A DNA stretch of 64,000 nt from an uncultured Bacteroidota bacterium (GTDB lineage: Bacteria; Bacteroidota; Bacteroidia; Flavobacteriales; Flavobacteriaceae), in contig CABZJM010000002.1 of the NCBI GenBank assembly GCA_902526075.1, positions 53,878 to 117,877 on the forward strand, given 5' to 3'. The first letter of the stretch is position 1. Each line of letters begins with the position of its first letter. Position numbers and translations under genes: made by a program. Shown in pieces: positions 43,303 to 52,634 of the stretch. Under the pieces are notes generated by a model. That model was given only the letters and a program-made list of their open reading frames with translations. It searched no databases and was not told the DNA's origin.

Positions 43303-44427
43303 ATGATTGAAGTTTCTAAAGCCAAGGGGAGTTATATTTACGACAACGATAATAATAGGTATTTAGATTTTGTTGCAGGGGTCTCAGCTTGCAGTGTTGG
43401 GCATTGCAATGAAGAAGTTATAAATTCAATCCGTAATCAATCTGAAAAATACATGCATGTAATGGTTTATGGTGAGTTTGTTACCAAACCTTCTCTTGAT
43501 TTAGCAAAATTATTGGCCAAAAATTTACCTGAAAGTCTAAATTGTACATATTTTACAAATTCTGGTACAGAGGCATTAGAGGGTTCAATGAAATTAGCCA
43601 GAAGGCATACCGGCAGAAAGAAAATTATTGCCGCAAAAAATGCTTATCATGGAAGTACTATGGGGGCACTAACATTAATGGGCTTAGATGACAGAAAAAA
43701 ACCATTTGAGCCACTAATACCTGATGTCGAGTTTATAGAATTTAACTCATTTCAGGATATTCGTAAAATTGACGAAAAAACCTCTTGTGTTATTTTAGAA
43801 ACCATTCAAGGTAGTGCCGGATTCATTTTACCTACCGAAGGATACCTTAGCTTAGTGAAAAAAAAATGTAAAGATGTTGGTGCTTTATTGATATTAGATG
43901 AAATTCAAACTGGAATTGGAAGAACAGGAAAATTATTTGGTTTTGAAAATTTTGATTGTATTCCTGATATAATTGTGTACGGAAAGGGCCTGGGTGGTGG
44001 AATTCCAATAGGAGCATTTACGAGTTCTAAAAAATTAATGGATGTACTTCATGTAAATCCAATTCTTGGTCATATAACCACATTTGGAGCAAACCCGGTA
44101 ATTACTGCTGCAGCACTTCAAACTTTAAAAATTGTATTAGGTTCTAAAATAATGGAAAGTACTTTGTCAAAAGAAAAACTTTTAAGACAAAAATTAAATC
44201 ATAAGCTAATCAGCGAAATAAGAGGAGTTGGATTAATGCTTTGTTTGATTATGAATGATTCAGAAATTGCAAATAAATTAGTTTTAGAGGCTAAAAATAA
44301 AGGTTTAATTCTTTTCTGGCTTTTAATCGAAAAAAGAGCTGTTAGAATTACTCCACCTCTAACTATTTCTGATAAGGAAATTGAAGAGGGCTGTGATATC
44401 ATTCTAAATATACTTGACACAATCTAG
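43303..44427 (+). CDS. Class-III PLP aminotransferase (acetylornithine aminotransferase-like); true start probably upstream
   Basis: YFTNSGTEALEGSMKLARRHTGRKKIIA, ILDEIQTGIGRTG, YGKGLGGGIPIGAF; in-frame upstream codons INSDFKKYQAQTTPHPL look coding. Confidence 0.92.
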   Translation: MIEVSKAKGSYIYDNDNNRYLDFVAGVSACSVGHCNEEVINSIRNQSEKYMHVMVYGEFVTKPSLDLAKLLAKNLPESLNCTYFTNSGTEALEGSMKLARRHTGRKKIIAAKNAYHGSTMGALTLMGLDDRKKPFEPLIPDVEFIEFNSFQDIRKIDEKTSCVILETIQGSAGFILPTEGYLSLVKKKCKDVGALLILDEIQTGIGRTGKLFGFENFDCIPDIIVYGKGLGGGIPIGAFTSSKKLMDVLHVNPILGHITTFGANPVITAAALQTLKIVLGSKIMESTLSKEKLLRQKLNHKLISEIRGVGLMLCLIMNDSEIANKLVLEAKNKGLILFWLLIEKRAVRITPPLTISDKEIEEGCDIILNILDTI

Positions 44428-44517
44428 TAGGTGTTAATTAGTTTGTTAAGAAGTTTAAAATCCACTGATTCATTTTAAAACAAATCATATTTACTTTTAT
44501 TGTAAAGATGATTTAAG

Positions 44518-45576
44518 ATGGATAATGTTAATGACATAAATTTTTCGCTAAATAAATTCGAAAAAATGGTAAAGGAAAATAAAGTTATTTTCTTTGATTC
44601 TTTGGAGTTTGAAAATATTATTTCATATTACATTGATACCGGCAAATTAGGATATGCGAAAAAAGCTGTCAAGCTATCATTAAGTCAACATCCATCAAAT
44701 ACTAATTTAAGTTTATTTGAAATTGAAATCTTTATTCAAGAAGATAAATTAGACAGCGCTTTAGATTTAGTAAATTCTATACTGATGATTGAAAACAATA
44801 ATTATGAAGCGATAATTCTAAAGTCTAGTATTCTTTCGAAGCAAAAAAAACATAATAAATCAATCTCTTTACTAAAGAGTATTATAAATAATTATAGAAG
44901 TAAAAGCGAATTATTTTATCAGATTGGAATAGAATATTTATTTATAGAAAACTTTTCAAAATCTTGTTATTATTTTAAAAAAAGTTTAAACTACGATTAT
45001 CTTGACCACAGTGCTCTCTATAACATTCTCTATTGTTATGAAATGATTAGAGATAACAATGGACTAATAGAGTTCCTTAAGGAATATTTATCTAAAAACC
45101 CATACAGCGAAATTGGATGGCATAATCTAGGTAAAAGTTATGTTAAAGTTAAAATGTATAATGAAGCAATTGCAGCATTTGATTATTCGATTTTTTCAGA
45201 TGATTCATTCACAAGTCCTTACATAGATAAAGGTAAATTATTAGAAAAGATGAAAAGATATGATGAAGCTATTAATAATTACAAAGAAATAATTTCTATT
45301 AATCCTAATTCATCTTATGCCCTATTTAGGATAGCATTTTGCTTTGAGAAGAAATATGATTTTGAAAATTCGCTGAACTATTATTATAAGTGTGTGAACA
45401 ATGACCCAAATATGGATAAAGCTTTTTTTAGGCTATCAATGTTTTACTATAGGGAAAAAAAATTCAAAAGGGCGATAGAATATATTGAGAAAGCAATCAA
45501 GCTAAATCAAGAAAAATCTAAATACTGGAAAATATATTTAAACTGCTTGTCCAAAACTTCACCAAAAAATTACTAG
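44518..45576 (+). CDS. Tetratricopeptide repeat protein
   Basis: Repeated TPR units, e.g. IGWHNLGKSYVKVKMYNEAIAAFDYSI and KRYDEAINNYKEIISINPNSSYAL. Confidence 0.92.
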   Translation: MDNVNDINFSLNKFEKMVKENKVIFFDSLEFENIISYYIDTGKLGYAKKAVKLSLSQHPSNTNLSLFEIEIFIQEDKLDSALDLVNSILMIENNNYEAIILKSSILSKQKKHNKSISLLKSIINNYRSKSELFYQIGIEYLFIENFSKSCYYFKKSLNYDYLDHSALYNILYCYEMIRDNNGLIEFLKEYLSKNPYSEIGWHNLGKSYVKVKMYNEAIAAFDYSIFSDDSFTSPYIDKGKLLEKMKRYDEAINNYKEIISINPNSSYALFRIAFCFEKKYDFENSLNYYYKCVNNDPNMDKAFFRLSMFYYREKKFKRAIEYIEKAIKLNQEKSKYWKIYLNCLSKTSPKNY

Positions 45577-45596
45577 TTTAATACTAGAATTTTAAT

Positions 45597-46454
45597 ATGC
45601 GAAGTAGAAATACATTTGATTATATAACATTGTTTTTTAAGGGAGTTTTTATGGGCATCGCAGATGCAATGCCTGGAATATCTGGTGGAACAATTGCTTT
45701 ATTATTAGGTATTTATGAAGAATTAATCAGATCAATTAGCGAATTGAAACTTAGCCTTTTTTTTGAACTTAAAAAAGGTTTCAACCCTTTTTGGAAAAAA
45801 TTAAACGGAAACTTTTTATTGGCACTTATTTCAGGAATTGGAATTAGCTTAATTTCTTTTGTAAAAATTTCAGCCAATTTTTTGGAAAGCTTTCCTCTGA
45901 TTATTTGGTCATTTTTTCTGGGATTAGTATTTGCAACAGTAAATGTTATTTATAAATTAATAAACCAATGGAGTAGGTTAAACTTCTTTTTTTTAATTAT
46001 ATCAATAGTCCTTTCTTATTTCTTATCGTCATTCTCTGTTTATGAGACAGATAAGATAAGTTTATTGTATATTTTATTTTCGGGTGTAATTGCCTCATCT
46101 GCAATGATTTTACCAGGAATATCAGGATCGTTAATACTTGTAATTCTAGGGGTTTATGCATACTTAATTAAGTCACTTGATAATTTAAAAATGATTGTAA
46201 TCTTTACATTTATTTCTGGTACATTAATCGGATTATTGGGTTTTAGCAGAATTCTAAAGTATCTGTTTAATAAGCATAGAGATACCACTTACACTATTAT
46301 GTTAGGATTAGTAATTGGATCAATTGAAAAGGTATGGCCTTGGAATAAAAGTTTTTCTACAGAGTTGTCAAACCTCAATTTACTCTTATCAATATCTCTT
46401 GTTATTTTAGGTTTTGTAATAGTTATACTTTTAGAGAGAATAAAAAAAGATTAA
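45597..46454 (+). CDS. DUF368 family membrane protein (UndP translocase family)
   Basis: GVFMGIADAMPGISGGTIALLLGIYEELI and SAMILPGISGSLILVILGVY. Confidence 0.94.
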   Translation: MRSRNTFDYITLFFKGVFMGIADAMPGISGGTIALLLGIYEELIRSISELKLSLFFELKKGFNPFWKKLNGNFLLALISGIGISLISFVKISANFLESFPLIIWSFFLGLVFATVNVIYKLINQWSRLNFFFLIISIVLSYFLSSFSVYETDKISLLYILFSGVIASSAMILPGISGSLILVILGVYAYLIKSLDNLKMIVIFTFISGTLIGLLGFSRILKYLFNKHRDTTYTIMLGLVIGSIEKVWPWNKSFSTELSNLNLLLSISLVILGFVIVILLERIKKD

Positions 46455-47414
46455 ATGAAGGGTATTAAACCGAGATCTAATTATTTAAAAATTCTGATCA
46501 ATGGAATACTCATGGGAACTGCCAATAAGATTCCAGGTGTATCAGGAGGTTTAGTTGCAATAGCAATTGGTTTTTATGAGGAATTAATATACAGCTTAAA
46601 AAGATTAGATAAAAGAGCTTTAAAATATCTATTTGAGGGGAAATTCAAAGATTTTTTAAAACATGTTAATGGTAAATTTTTGGTTCTTATTTTACTGGGA
46701 ATAGTAATTAGTTACTTTTCAACATCAAAGATATTAGACATATTATTAAATAATTTTGAAATTTATGTTTGGAGTCTTTTTTTTGGATTAGTTATTGGAA
46801 CAATTTTTCATCTCAGAACAATTATCGACTTAAATAACTTCAAAAATATTTGTTTCATTATATTAGGAACCTCGATAGGTGTTTTGTTAAGCTTTGCAAA
46901 TCCATCACAAGAAAATGACAACTTATTTTTTGTTTTTATTTGTGGAATAATTAGTGTTAGTGGAATGATTTTACCAGGTCTATCGGGTTCATTTTTACTT
47001 ATATTAATGGGTAACTATGTATTACTACTGGTTGATTCAGTAAATGCTCTATACGACAGCTTAAGTGAGATACTAAGAGGAGACTTTTCAAACATATACA
47101 GTGATGTCCGTATCAATTATTTAAAGGTATTGTCCGTATTTACTATTGGCTCAATAACCGGACTAATTTCTTTGTCTAAAATTCTTAGTTACCTACTAAG
47201 CAAATTCAACCAACTTTGTAATTCCATTATTTTTGGTTTCATAATTGGTTCTCTAGGTGTAATTTGGCCTTGGAAATCCACATTAAGTGTAGAGAACGAA
47301 TATAAAATAGTTAGATATTTACCTGATTTCAATGATGAAACATTTTACGCTTTTGTATTTATATTAATCGGAATAGCAATAGTTATTTTTTTAAGTAGTT
47401 ATGAAAAAAAGTAG
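46455..47414 (+). CDS. DUF368 family membrane protein (UndP translocase family), second copy
   Basis: GILMGTANKIPGVSGGLVAIAIGFYEELI and SGMILPGLSGSFLLILMGNY. Confidence 0.94.
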   Translation: MKGIKPRSNYLKILINGILMGTANKIPGVSGGLVAIAIGFYEELIYSLKRLDKRALKYLFEGKFKDFLKHVNGKFLVLILLGIVISYFSTSKILDILLNNFEIYVWSLFFGLVIGTIFHLRTIIDLNNFKNICFIILGTSIGVLLSFANPSQENDNLFFVFICGIISVSGMILPGLSGSFLLILMGNYVLLLVDSVNALYDSLSEILRGDFSNIYSDVRINYLKVLSVFTIGSITGLISLSKILSYLLSKFNQLCNSIIFGFIIGSLGVIWPWKSTLSVENEYKIVRYLPDFNDETFYAFVFILIGIAIVIFLSSYEKK

Positions 47415-48138
47415 AAAATTCGGCCTTATAGGAAAAAATATTGATTATAGTTTTTCAAAGAAATATTTTTCAGAAAAATTTAAAAAAGAAAATTCGGATT
47501 GTACATATTCAAACTTTGACATTGAAAATATTTCACAAATTGAATCAATTTTAAAAAAAAATGAGATATCAGGATATAACGTCACTATTCCTTACAAACA
47601 GGAAATTATAAAATTTCTAGATGAAATTGATGAAGTAGCTAAAGCTATTGGTGCTGTTAATACAATAAAAAAAATTGATAATAAAAATATAGGATTCAAC
47701 ACTGATAGTATTGGTTTTGAAAAGTCATTAATTCCGTTAATTGAAAATAAAAAACCTGATAGTGCATTAATTCTTGGTACCGGCGGTGCTTCAAAAGCAG
47801 TCAAATATGTTCTTAAAAAATTAAAAATTAATTATAGTACTGTTTCAAGAAAAGAAGGTAAATCTGAATTCATTTATGAAGATCTTAATGATCTGATAAT
47901 AAACAGGTTTAAGATGATAATAAATTGTTCTCCTGTTGGAACTTTTCCAAACATAAATAAATGTCCAAATATCCCATATAAATATTTAACCAAAGAACAT
48001 ATCTTGTATGACTTAGTTTATAACCCAATCGAGTCGCTATTTTTAAGAAGTGGAAGAGAATTAGGATGCAAAACAAAAAATGGATTAGAAATGCTTGAAA
48101 TTCAAGCAAATGAAGCCTGGAAGATTTGGAACAACTAA
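47401..48138 (+). CDS. aroE: Shikimate dehydrogenase
   Basis: [44 protein letters not shown]. Confidence 0.95.
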   Translation: MKKSRKFGLIGKNIDYSFSKKYFSEKFKKENSDCTYSNFDIENISQIESILKKNEISGYNVTIPYKQEIIKFLDEIDEVAKAIGAVNTIKKIDNKNIGFNTDSIGFEKSLIPLIENKKPDSALILGTGGASKAVKYVLKKLKINYSTVSRKEGKSEFIYEDLNDLIINRFKMIINCSPVGTFPNINKCPNIPYKYLTKEHILYDLVYNPIESLFLRSGRELGCKTKNGLEMLEIQANEAWKIWNN

Positions 48139-49322
48139 TTTATTATTCCTGAACCTATTAGTTCATCTTCAATATACCAACTTACAAATTGACCACTGGT
48201 AACTGATGAAATTGGTTTGTCAAAAAGTATATAAAGACCCTTTTTGAATCTGTAAACAGTTCCAGATTGTAATGGCTGTCGATATCTAATTCTAAAGTTA
48301 ATATTCATTTTTTCATTTTCATTAATTTTTAAATCTTCTCTGACCCAATGAATTTCATTTGAGTTTATAAAAAGGGCTTTTTTAAATAATGCAGGGTGTG
48401 ACTCTCCCATTCCTACATAAATTATATTTTTAGAAACATCCGTTTCAACGACAAAAAGAGGCTCACTAAACCCACCGATATTTAAACCTTTTCTTTGTCC
48501 AACTGTATAATAATATGCCCCATTGTGTTCACCAATCTCCTCACCATCATCAGGTGAAAATGAAAACGATGCACTTAATAATTCTAATTCCTTTTCTTTT
48601 GATATAACCTCATTTAAATCTATTTCTTGTTTTACTGAGTTAGAATCAATTTTGATTACTTTACCCTTTTTTGTGGTAAGCCTTTGCTTTAAAAAATCAG
48701 GTAATTTTACCTTTCCCACAAAACATAATCCTTGAGAATCTTTTTTATCAGCAGTAATTAAATCATTTTTTTTTGCGATATCCCTAACATCAGACTTTGT
48801 TAAATGGCCAATAGGAAATATTGCCTTTGAAAGCTGTTTTTGATTTAGTTGACAAAGAAAATATGATTGATCTTTTTTTTCATCAGCACCAGCCAGTAAT
48901 CTGTAAATTTCTTTATTATCTTTATTAATTTTATTCACTTGACAGTAATGACCAGTAGCTATATAATCTGCTCCAAGATTAAGTGCTATATCAAGAAATA
49001 TATCAAATTTAATTTCACGATTACATAAAACATCTGGATTTGGAGTTCTTCCATTTTCATATTCGCTGAACATGTAATCAATAATCCTAGAATGATATTC
49101 TTTGCTTAAATCAACAGTTTGAAATGGGATTTCTAATTTTTCAGCAATCAACATTGCATCATTGCTATCATCTAACCAAGGACACTCATTAGAAATGGTA
49201 ACAGAGTCGTCATGCCAATTCTTCATAAAAAGTCCAATAACTTCATATCCTTGTTGCTTTAACAACAAAGCACTTACACTTGAGTCAACTCCCCCTGACA
49301 AACCAACGATAACTTTTTTCAC
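48135..49322 (-). CDS. mnmA: tRNA 2-thiouridine(34) synthase
   Basis: [55 protein letters not shown]. Confidence 0.97.
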   Translation of the reverse strand: MKKVIVGLSGGVDSSVSALLLKQQGYEVIGLFMKNWHDDSVTISNECPWLDDSNDAMLIAEKLEIPFQTVDLSKEYHSRIIDYMFSEYENGRTPNPDVLCNREIKFDIFLDIALNLGADYIATGHYCQVNKINKDNKEIYRLLAGADEKKDQSYFLCQLNQKQLSKAIFPIGHLTKSDVRDIAKKNDLITADKKDSQGLCFVGKVKLPDFLKQRLTTKKGKVIKIDSNSVKQEIDLNEVISKEKELELLSASFSFSPDDGEEIGEHNGAYYYTVGQRKGLNIGGFSEPLFVVETDVSKNIIYVGMGESHPALFKKALFINSNEIHWVREDLKINENEKMNINFRIRYRQPLQSGTVYRFKKGLYILFDKPISSVTSGQFVSWYIEDELIGSGIIN

Positions 49323-49346
49323 TGTGCAAAGTTAATAATTACTATA

Positions 49347-50093
49347 TTAATTAAAATATGTCTTGTATGATGGTTTAATTGGAGATGAAACCTCAAATAA
49401 TTTAGCAGATTTTAATGCCACTATATCAATATTTCCAACTCTAGATATGGTGAAAAAATCTCCTTTGCTAAATTTAAATTTTTTTAAAGAAACTTCGCCA
49501 TCAATTAAGAAAAAAGAATGGATTTTATCATTTTCAATTTTAATATTTACAGATGAAAATTTATTAAAGAAATATTCGTTAATAACTATGTCTTCTGAAT
49601 CCATCCACATTTTTGATTTTTTGTTATGAATATGTCTTATCGTATGATCATCTAAATCGGTAAATTTAAATTCATCTATTTTATAATCATTATAGCTAGC
49701 AGGCTTTTTTATTGATTTTGATAAATCTGGATCAAACCAAATTTGAAATATTTCAGAATTTTCAAGTATCTCCTCTGAATGTGAAATTCCATTCCCTGAT
49801 CTGATTATTTGAACACCGCCTTCATCGAGTCTAACCCATTTATTCAGTTTAGTATCGAAGTGATTTATGCTGCCTTTCAAAACGAAAGTACATATTTCAA
49901 AACCTTGATGTGGGTGTAAACCAATTGTACTTCTTTTGCCAGTTGTCCATGCATGAGCCCAGTAAAATAGATTTGAAAAAGGCTTCAATTTTCCACCATC
50001 CTGAGGAAATCCAATTGGTTTTTTTTCAACTATCTCACCAAAATTGAAATTACCGTTTGCTTGTTTACTAGGTGGATAAAAATTAATTTTCAT
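49347..50093 (-). CDS. Pirin family protein (cupin)
   Basis: IGLHPHQGFEICTFVLKGSINHFDT, GGVQIIRSGNGISHSE, IFQIWFDP. Confidence 0.93.
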   Translation of the reverse strand: MKINFYPPSKQANGNFNFGEIVEKKPIGFPQDGGKLKPFSNLFYWAHAWTTGKRSTIGLHPHQGFEICTFVLKGSINHFDTKLNKWVRLDEGGVQIIRSGNGISHSEEILENSEIFQIWFDPDLSKSIKKPASYNDYKIDEFKFTDLDDHTIRHIHNKKSKMWMDSEDIVINEYFFNKFSSVNIKIENDKIHSFFLIDGEVSLKKFKFSKGDFFTISRVGNIDIVALKSAKLFEVSSPIKPSYKTYFN

Positions 50094-50628
50094 TTAAAAT
50101 ATTTTCAAAATCAATAATTACAGCTTGAAAATCTTGATTCAATCTAACATCTAAAATACCCTCATTTATATTAAAATTTTTATTAAAATTAGGTAGTGAA
50201 AAGAACGGTATTTGATACTTGTAGTCCCTTGAAAACCTGCTATGTGCAGCTTCAAGAACTGTTTTACCTCCTCTTACGCCATTAGATGTTGATAGTAAAA
50301 GAATAGGTTTACTACACCATATATCAGCCTCAATCACAGAAATCCAGTCATAAATATTTTTGAAAGCTGCTGTGTATGAGCCATTGTGTTCAGCTAAGGA
50401 CATAACTAGTGCATCTGACTCAGAAATTTCCCTTTTAAAATCGAAGGCTTTTTGGGGGATTCCCAAAGAATTTTGTAAATCTTCACTGTATATTGGCATT
50501 TCGAAATCATTCAAATTTAAATCTATAATTTCAGTATCGAATGAAATTGATTTAGCAGCAAAGTTAGCCAACTTCCTATTGATTGACTTCGATGAACTAC
50601 TTGCACCGATTACAACTATTCTTTTCAA
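50083..50628 (-). CDS. NADPH-dependent FMN reductase family
   Basis: IGASSSSKSINRKLA, FEMPIYSEDLQ, LAEHNGSYTAAFKNIYDWIS. Confidence 0.92.
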   Translation of the reverse strand: MKRIVVIGASSSSKSINRKLANFAAKSISFDTEIIDLNLNDFEMPIYSEDLQNSLGIPQKAFDFKREISESDALVMSLAEHNGSYTAAFKNIYDWISVIEADIWCSKPILLLSTSNGVRGGKTVLEAAHSRFSRDYKYQIPFFSLPNFNKNFNINEGILDVRLNQDFQAVIIDFENILNEN

Positions 50629-50630
50629 AT

Positions 50631-50711
50631 TTAATTTTTGTTTATATGTGAACCATCACAATAACCGCTTGGATTTTGTGTATTTCCACATCCACATTTA
50701 GGTCTGTACAT
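50631..50711 (-). CDS. 26-aa CDGSH-type iron-sulfur mini-protein
   Basis: Manual minus-strand translation MYRPKCGCGNTQNPSGYCDGSHINKN*: full CxCx...CDGSH ligand motif; too short for the ORF track; 2 bp upstream of the FMN reductase start. Confidence 0.75.
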   Translation of the reverse strand: MYRPKCGCGNTQNPSGYCDGSHINKN

Positions 50712-50780
50712 AACTTGTTTATTTTGAAATGATCAAAGTTTATGCCACTAAATAAAATTAACTTAAGTCTGACTCGTAAA

Positions 50781-52634
50781 CTATTTGTTCTTTTTTTGCC
50801 TTTCAGCTTCTTCCATAATTGCTTGCATTCTTCTTTGAAATCTTCCGGGAGGTTTTACAGGTTGTGACTTATTAAATTGAATTTGCTGTCTTATTTTACG
50901 CTCATCAAGAATATAATTCTTGATTGTAAACATGATGGCGATTGATAAAATATTTGAAACAAAGTAATATAAACTCAATCCACTTGAGTAATTATTAAAG
51001 AATACCATCATCATTATTGGTGCAAAATATATCATATACTTCATCATATTTCTCATATCAGGCATTCCCTCTTGAGGTTGTGGTTGTGAAGCCATTTGCT
51101 GTCCAGTAGTCATTTTCATGTAGAAAAATATTGATATGGAAGCTAATATTGGAAATAAACTAACATGATCCCCATATAGTGGTATGTAGAAGCCAAAATT
51201 AAGAATACTATCATATGCTGATAAATCATCTGCCCATAAAAAACTCTTTTGTCTTAAGTCAAAAGCTGATGGGAAAAACATAAATAAAGCATAAAAAACA
51301 GGAATTTGCATTAATCCAGGTAAACATCCACTCATTGGATTGGCACCAGCTTTTCTGTATAAAGACATCATTTCTTGCTGCCTTTTCATTGCATTATCTT
51401 TAAACTTCTGATTAATCTCATCCAGCTCTGGCCTTAATATTTTCATTTTAGCTTGTGAAACATACGAGCTGTATAAAACTGGCGCAAGGACAATCCTTAC
51501 AATAACAGTCATAAATATAATTGCAATTCCGTAAGGAAATAAGTTGCTCAACGTTCTGTATAGCGGAACAAAAATATTTTTATTTATAAATCCGAAAATC
51601 CCCCATCCAAAATCAACACTCTCTTCCAACCCAATTTCATAAGTTTTAAGTTGTGAATACTGATTAGGCCCAAAATAAAATTTCAAAGAGTTTTCAAACT
51701 CACTATTGATATAATCAAACGGTATTTTTGAAACAAATTTTTTAGTAAACAACGTGTCTAAACTATTATCTTGAACTAAATCTTCAGATTTAAAATCAAC
51801 ATTTTTAAATGGTTTTTCATCTGGAGATATCAAAACAGAGCTAAAAAAATGCTGCTTAAAGGATATCCAATTTACATCTTCTTCATCATCTTCATCCTCT
51901 CCACTTATTGATAAATAATCAATCTTATCCTCATCGTGATAATATGTTAAATAAGAATATCTATTTTCGTAAGAAATACTCTTAGAATTCCTAAATGCAC
52001 TAAGCTCCCAATTCAAAATATAGCTTTGAGTTGTATCTAATATATTATAAAATCCTCTGGAGCTAATATCAAGATTAATTATATAATCAGTTAAGTTGAT
52101 AGTGTATATGTATTCAATAAAAACATCTTCTGAAACAACCAACTTCATCGATACTTTTTTGATTGAACCTTGGTCGATCAATGATGGTGTAAACTTTTGA
52201 TCTTTTGTATTAAATATTCTACCATTTTTTGTAGTAAAATCTAAATTAAAAGATGAATTATTTGATTCAATTAAATTGATTGGATTACCTAAATAATTTA
52301 AGTGACCTTTTAGCTGTAATGAGGAGATTTGACCTCCAATAGGTGAAAACTTAATAATAAATTTTTCAGTATCTACTAAGATATCCTCATTACTTTGAGA
52401 TAATGAGTTTTCAAAGCTTAAAGTGCTATCGTCATACTCGTCAATTTTAGATTCAGATAGAATATCCGATAAATCCCGTTCAACCGGCTTTTCATCAGGT
52501 ATATCGTTTTTTTCTACTGTTTGAACTATCTCTGTAGAATGTGGTGGAGGATTTAAGTATAACCATCCTATAAAAATTAAACCTATAAGAAAAAACCCTA
52601 GTAATGAATTGATATCAATTTTATTGTCTTCCAT
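50781..52634 (-). CDS. yidC: Membrane protein insertase YidC
   Basis: N-terminal periplasmic domain; GIAIIFMTVIVRIVLAPVLYSSYVSQAKM, GCLPGLMQIPVFYALF, SGLSLYYFVSN. Confidence 0.97.
   Translation of the reverse strand: MEDNKIDINSLLGFFLIGLIFIGWLYLNPPPHSTEIVQTVEKNDIPDEKPVERDLSDILSESKIDEYDDSTLSFENSLSQSNEDILVDTEKFIIKFSPIGGQISSLQLKGHLNYLGNPINLIESNNSSFNLDFTTKNGRIFNTKDQKFTPSLIDQGSIKKVSMKLVVSEDVFIEYIYTINLTDYIINLDISSRGFYNILDTTQSYILNWELSAFRNSKSISYENRYSYLTYYHDEDKIDYLSISGEDEDDEEDVNWISFKQHFFSSVLISPDEKPFKNVDFKSEDLVQDNSLDTLFTKKFVSKIPFDYINSEFENSLKFYFGPNQYSQLKTYEIGLEESVDFGWGIFGFINKNIFVPLYRTLSNLFPYGIAIIFMTVIVRIVLAPVLYSSYVSQAKMKILRPELDEINQKFKDNAMKRQQEMMSLYRKAGANPMSGCLPGLMQIPVFYALFMFFPSAFDLRQKSFLWADDLSAYDSILNFGFYIPLYGDHVSLFPILASISIFFYMKMTTGQQMASQPQPQEGMPDMRNMMKYMIYFAPIMMMVFFNNYSSGLSLYYFVSNILSIAIMFTIKNYILDERKIRQQIQFNKSQPVKPPGRFQRRMQAIMEEAERQKKNK

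Noticed and set aside
50360-50701. 113-aa plus-strand ORF across the FMN reductase and CDGSH region
   Set aside because: Antisense shadow; the minus strand carries two motif-supported genes.
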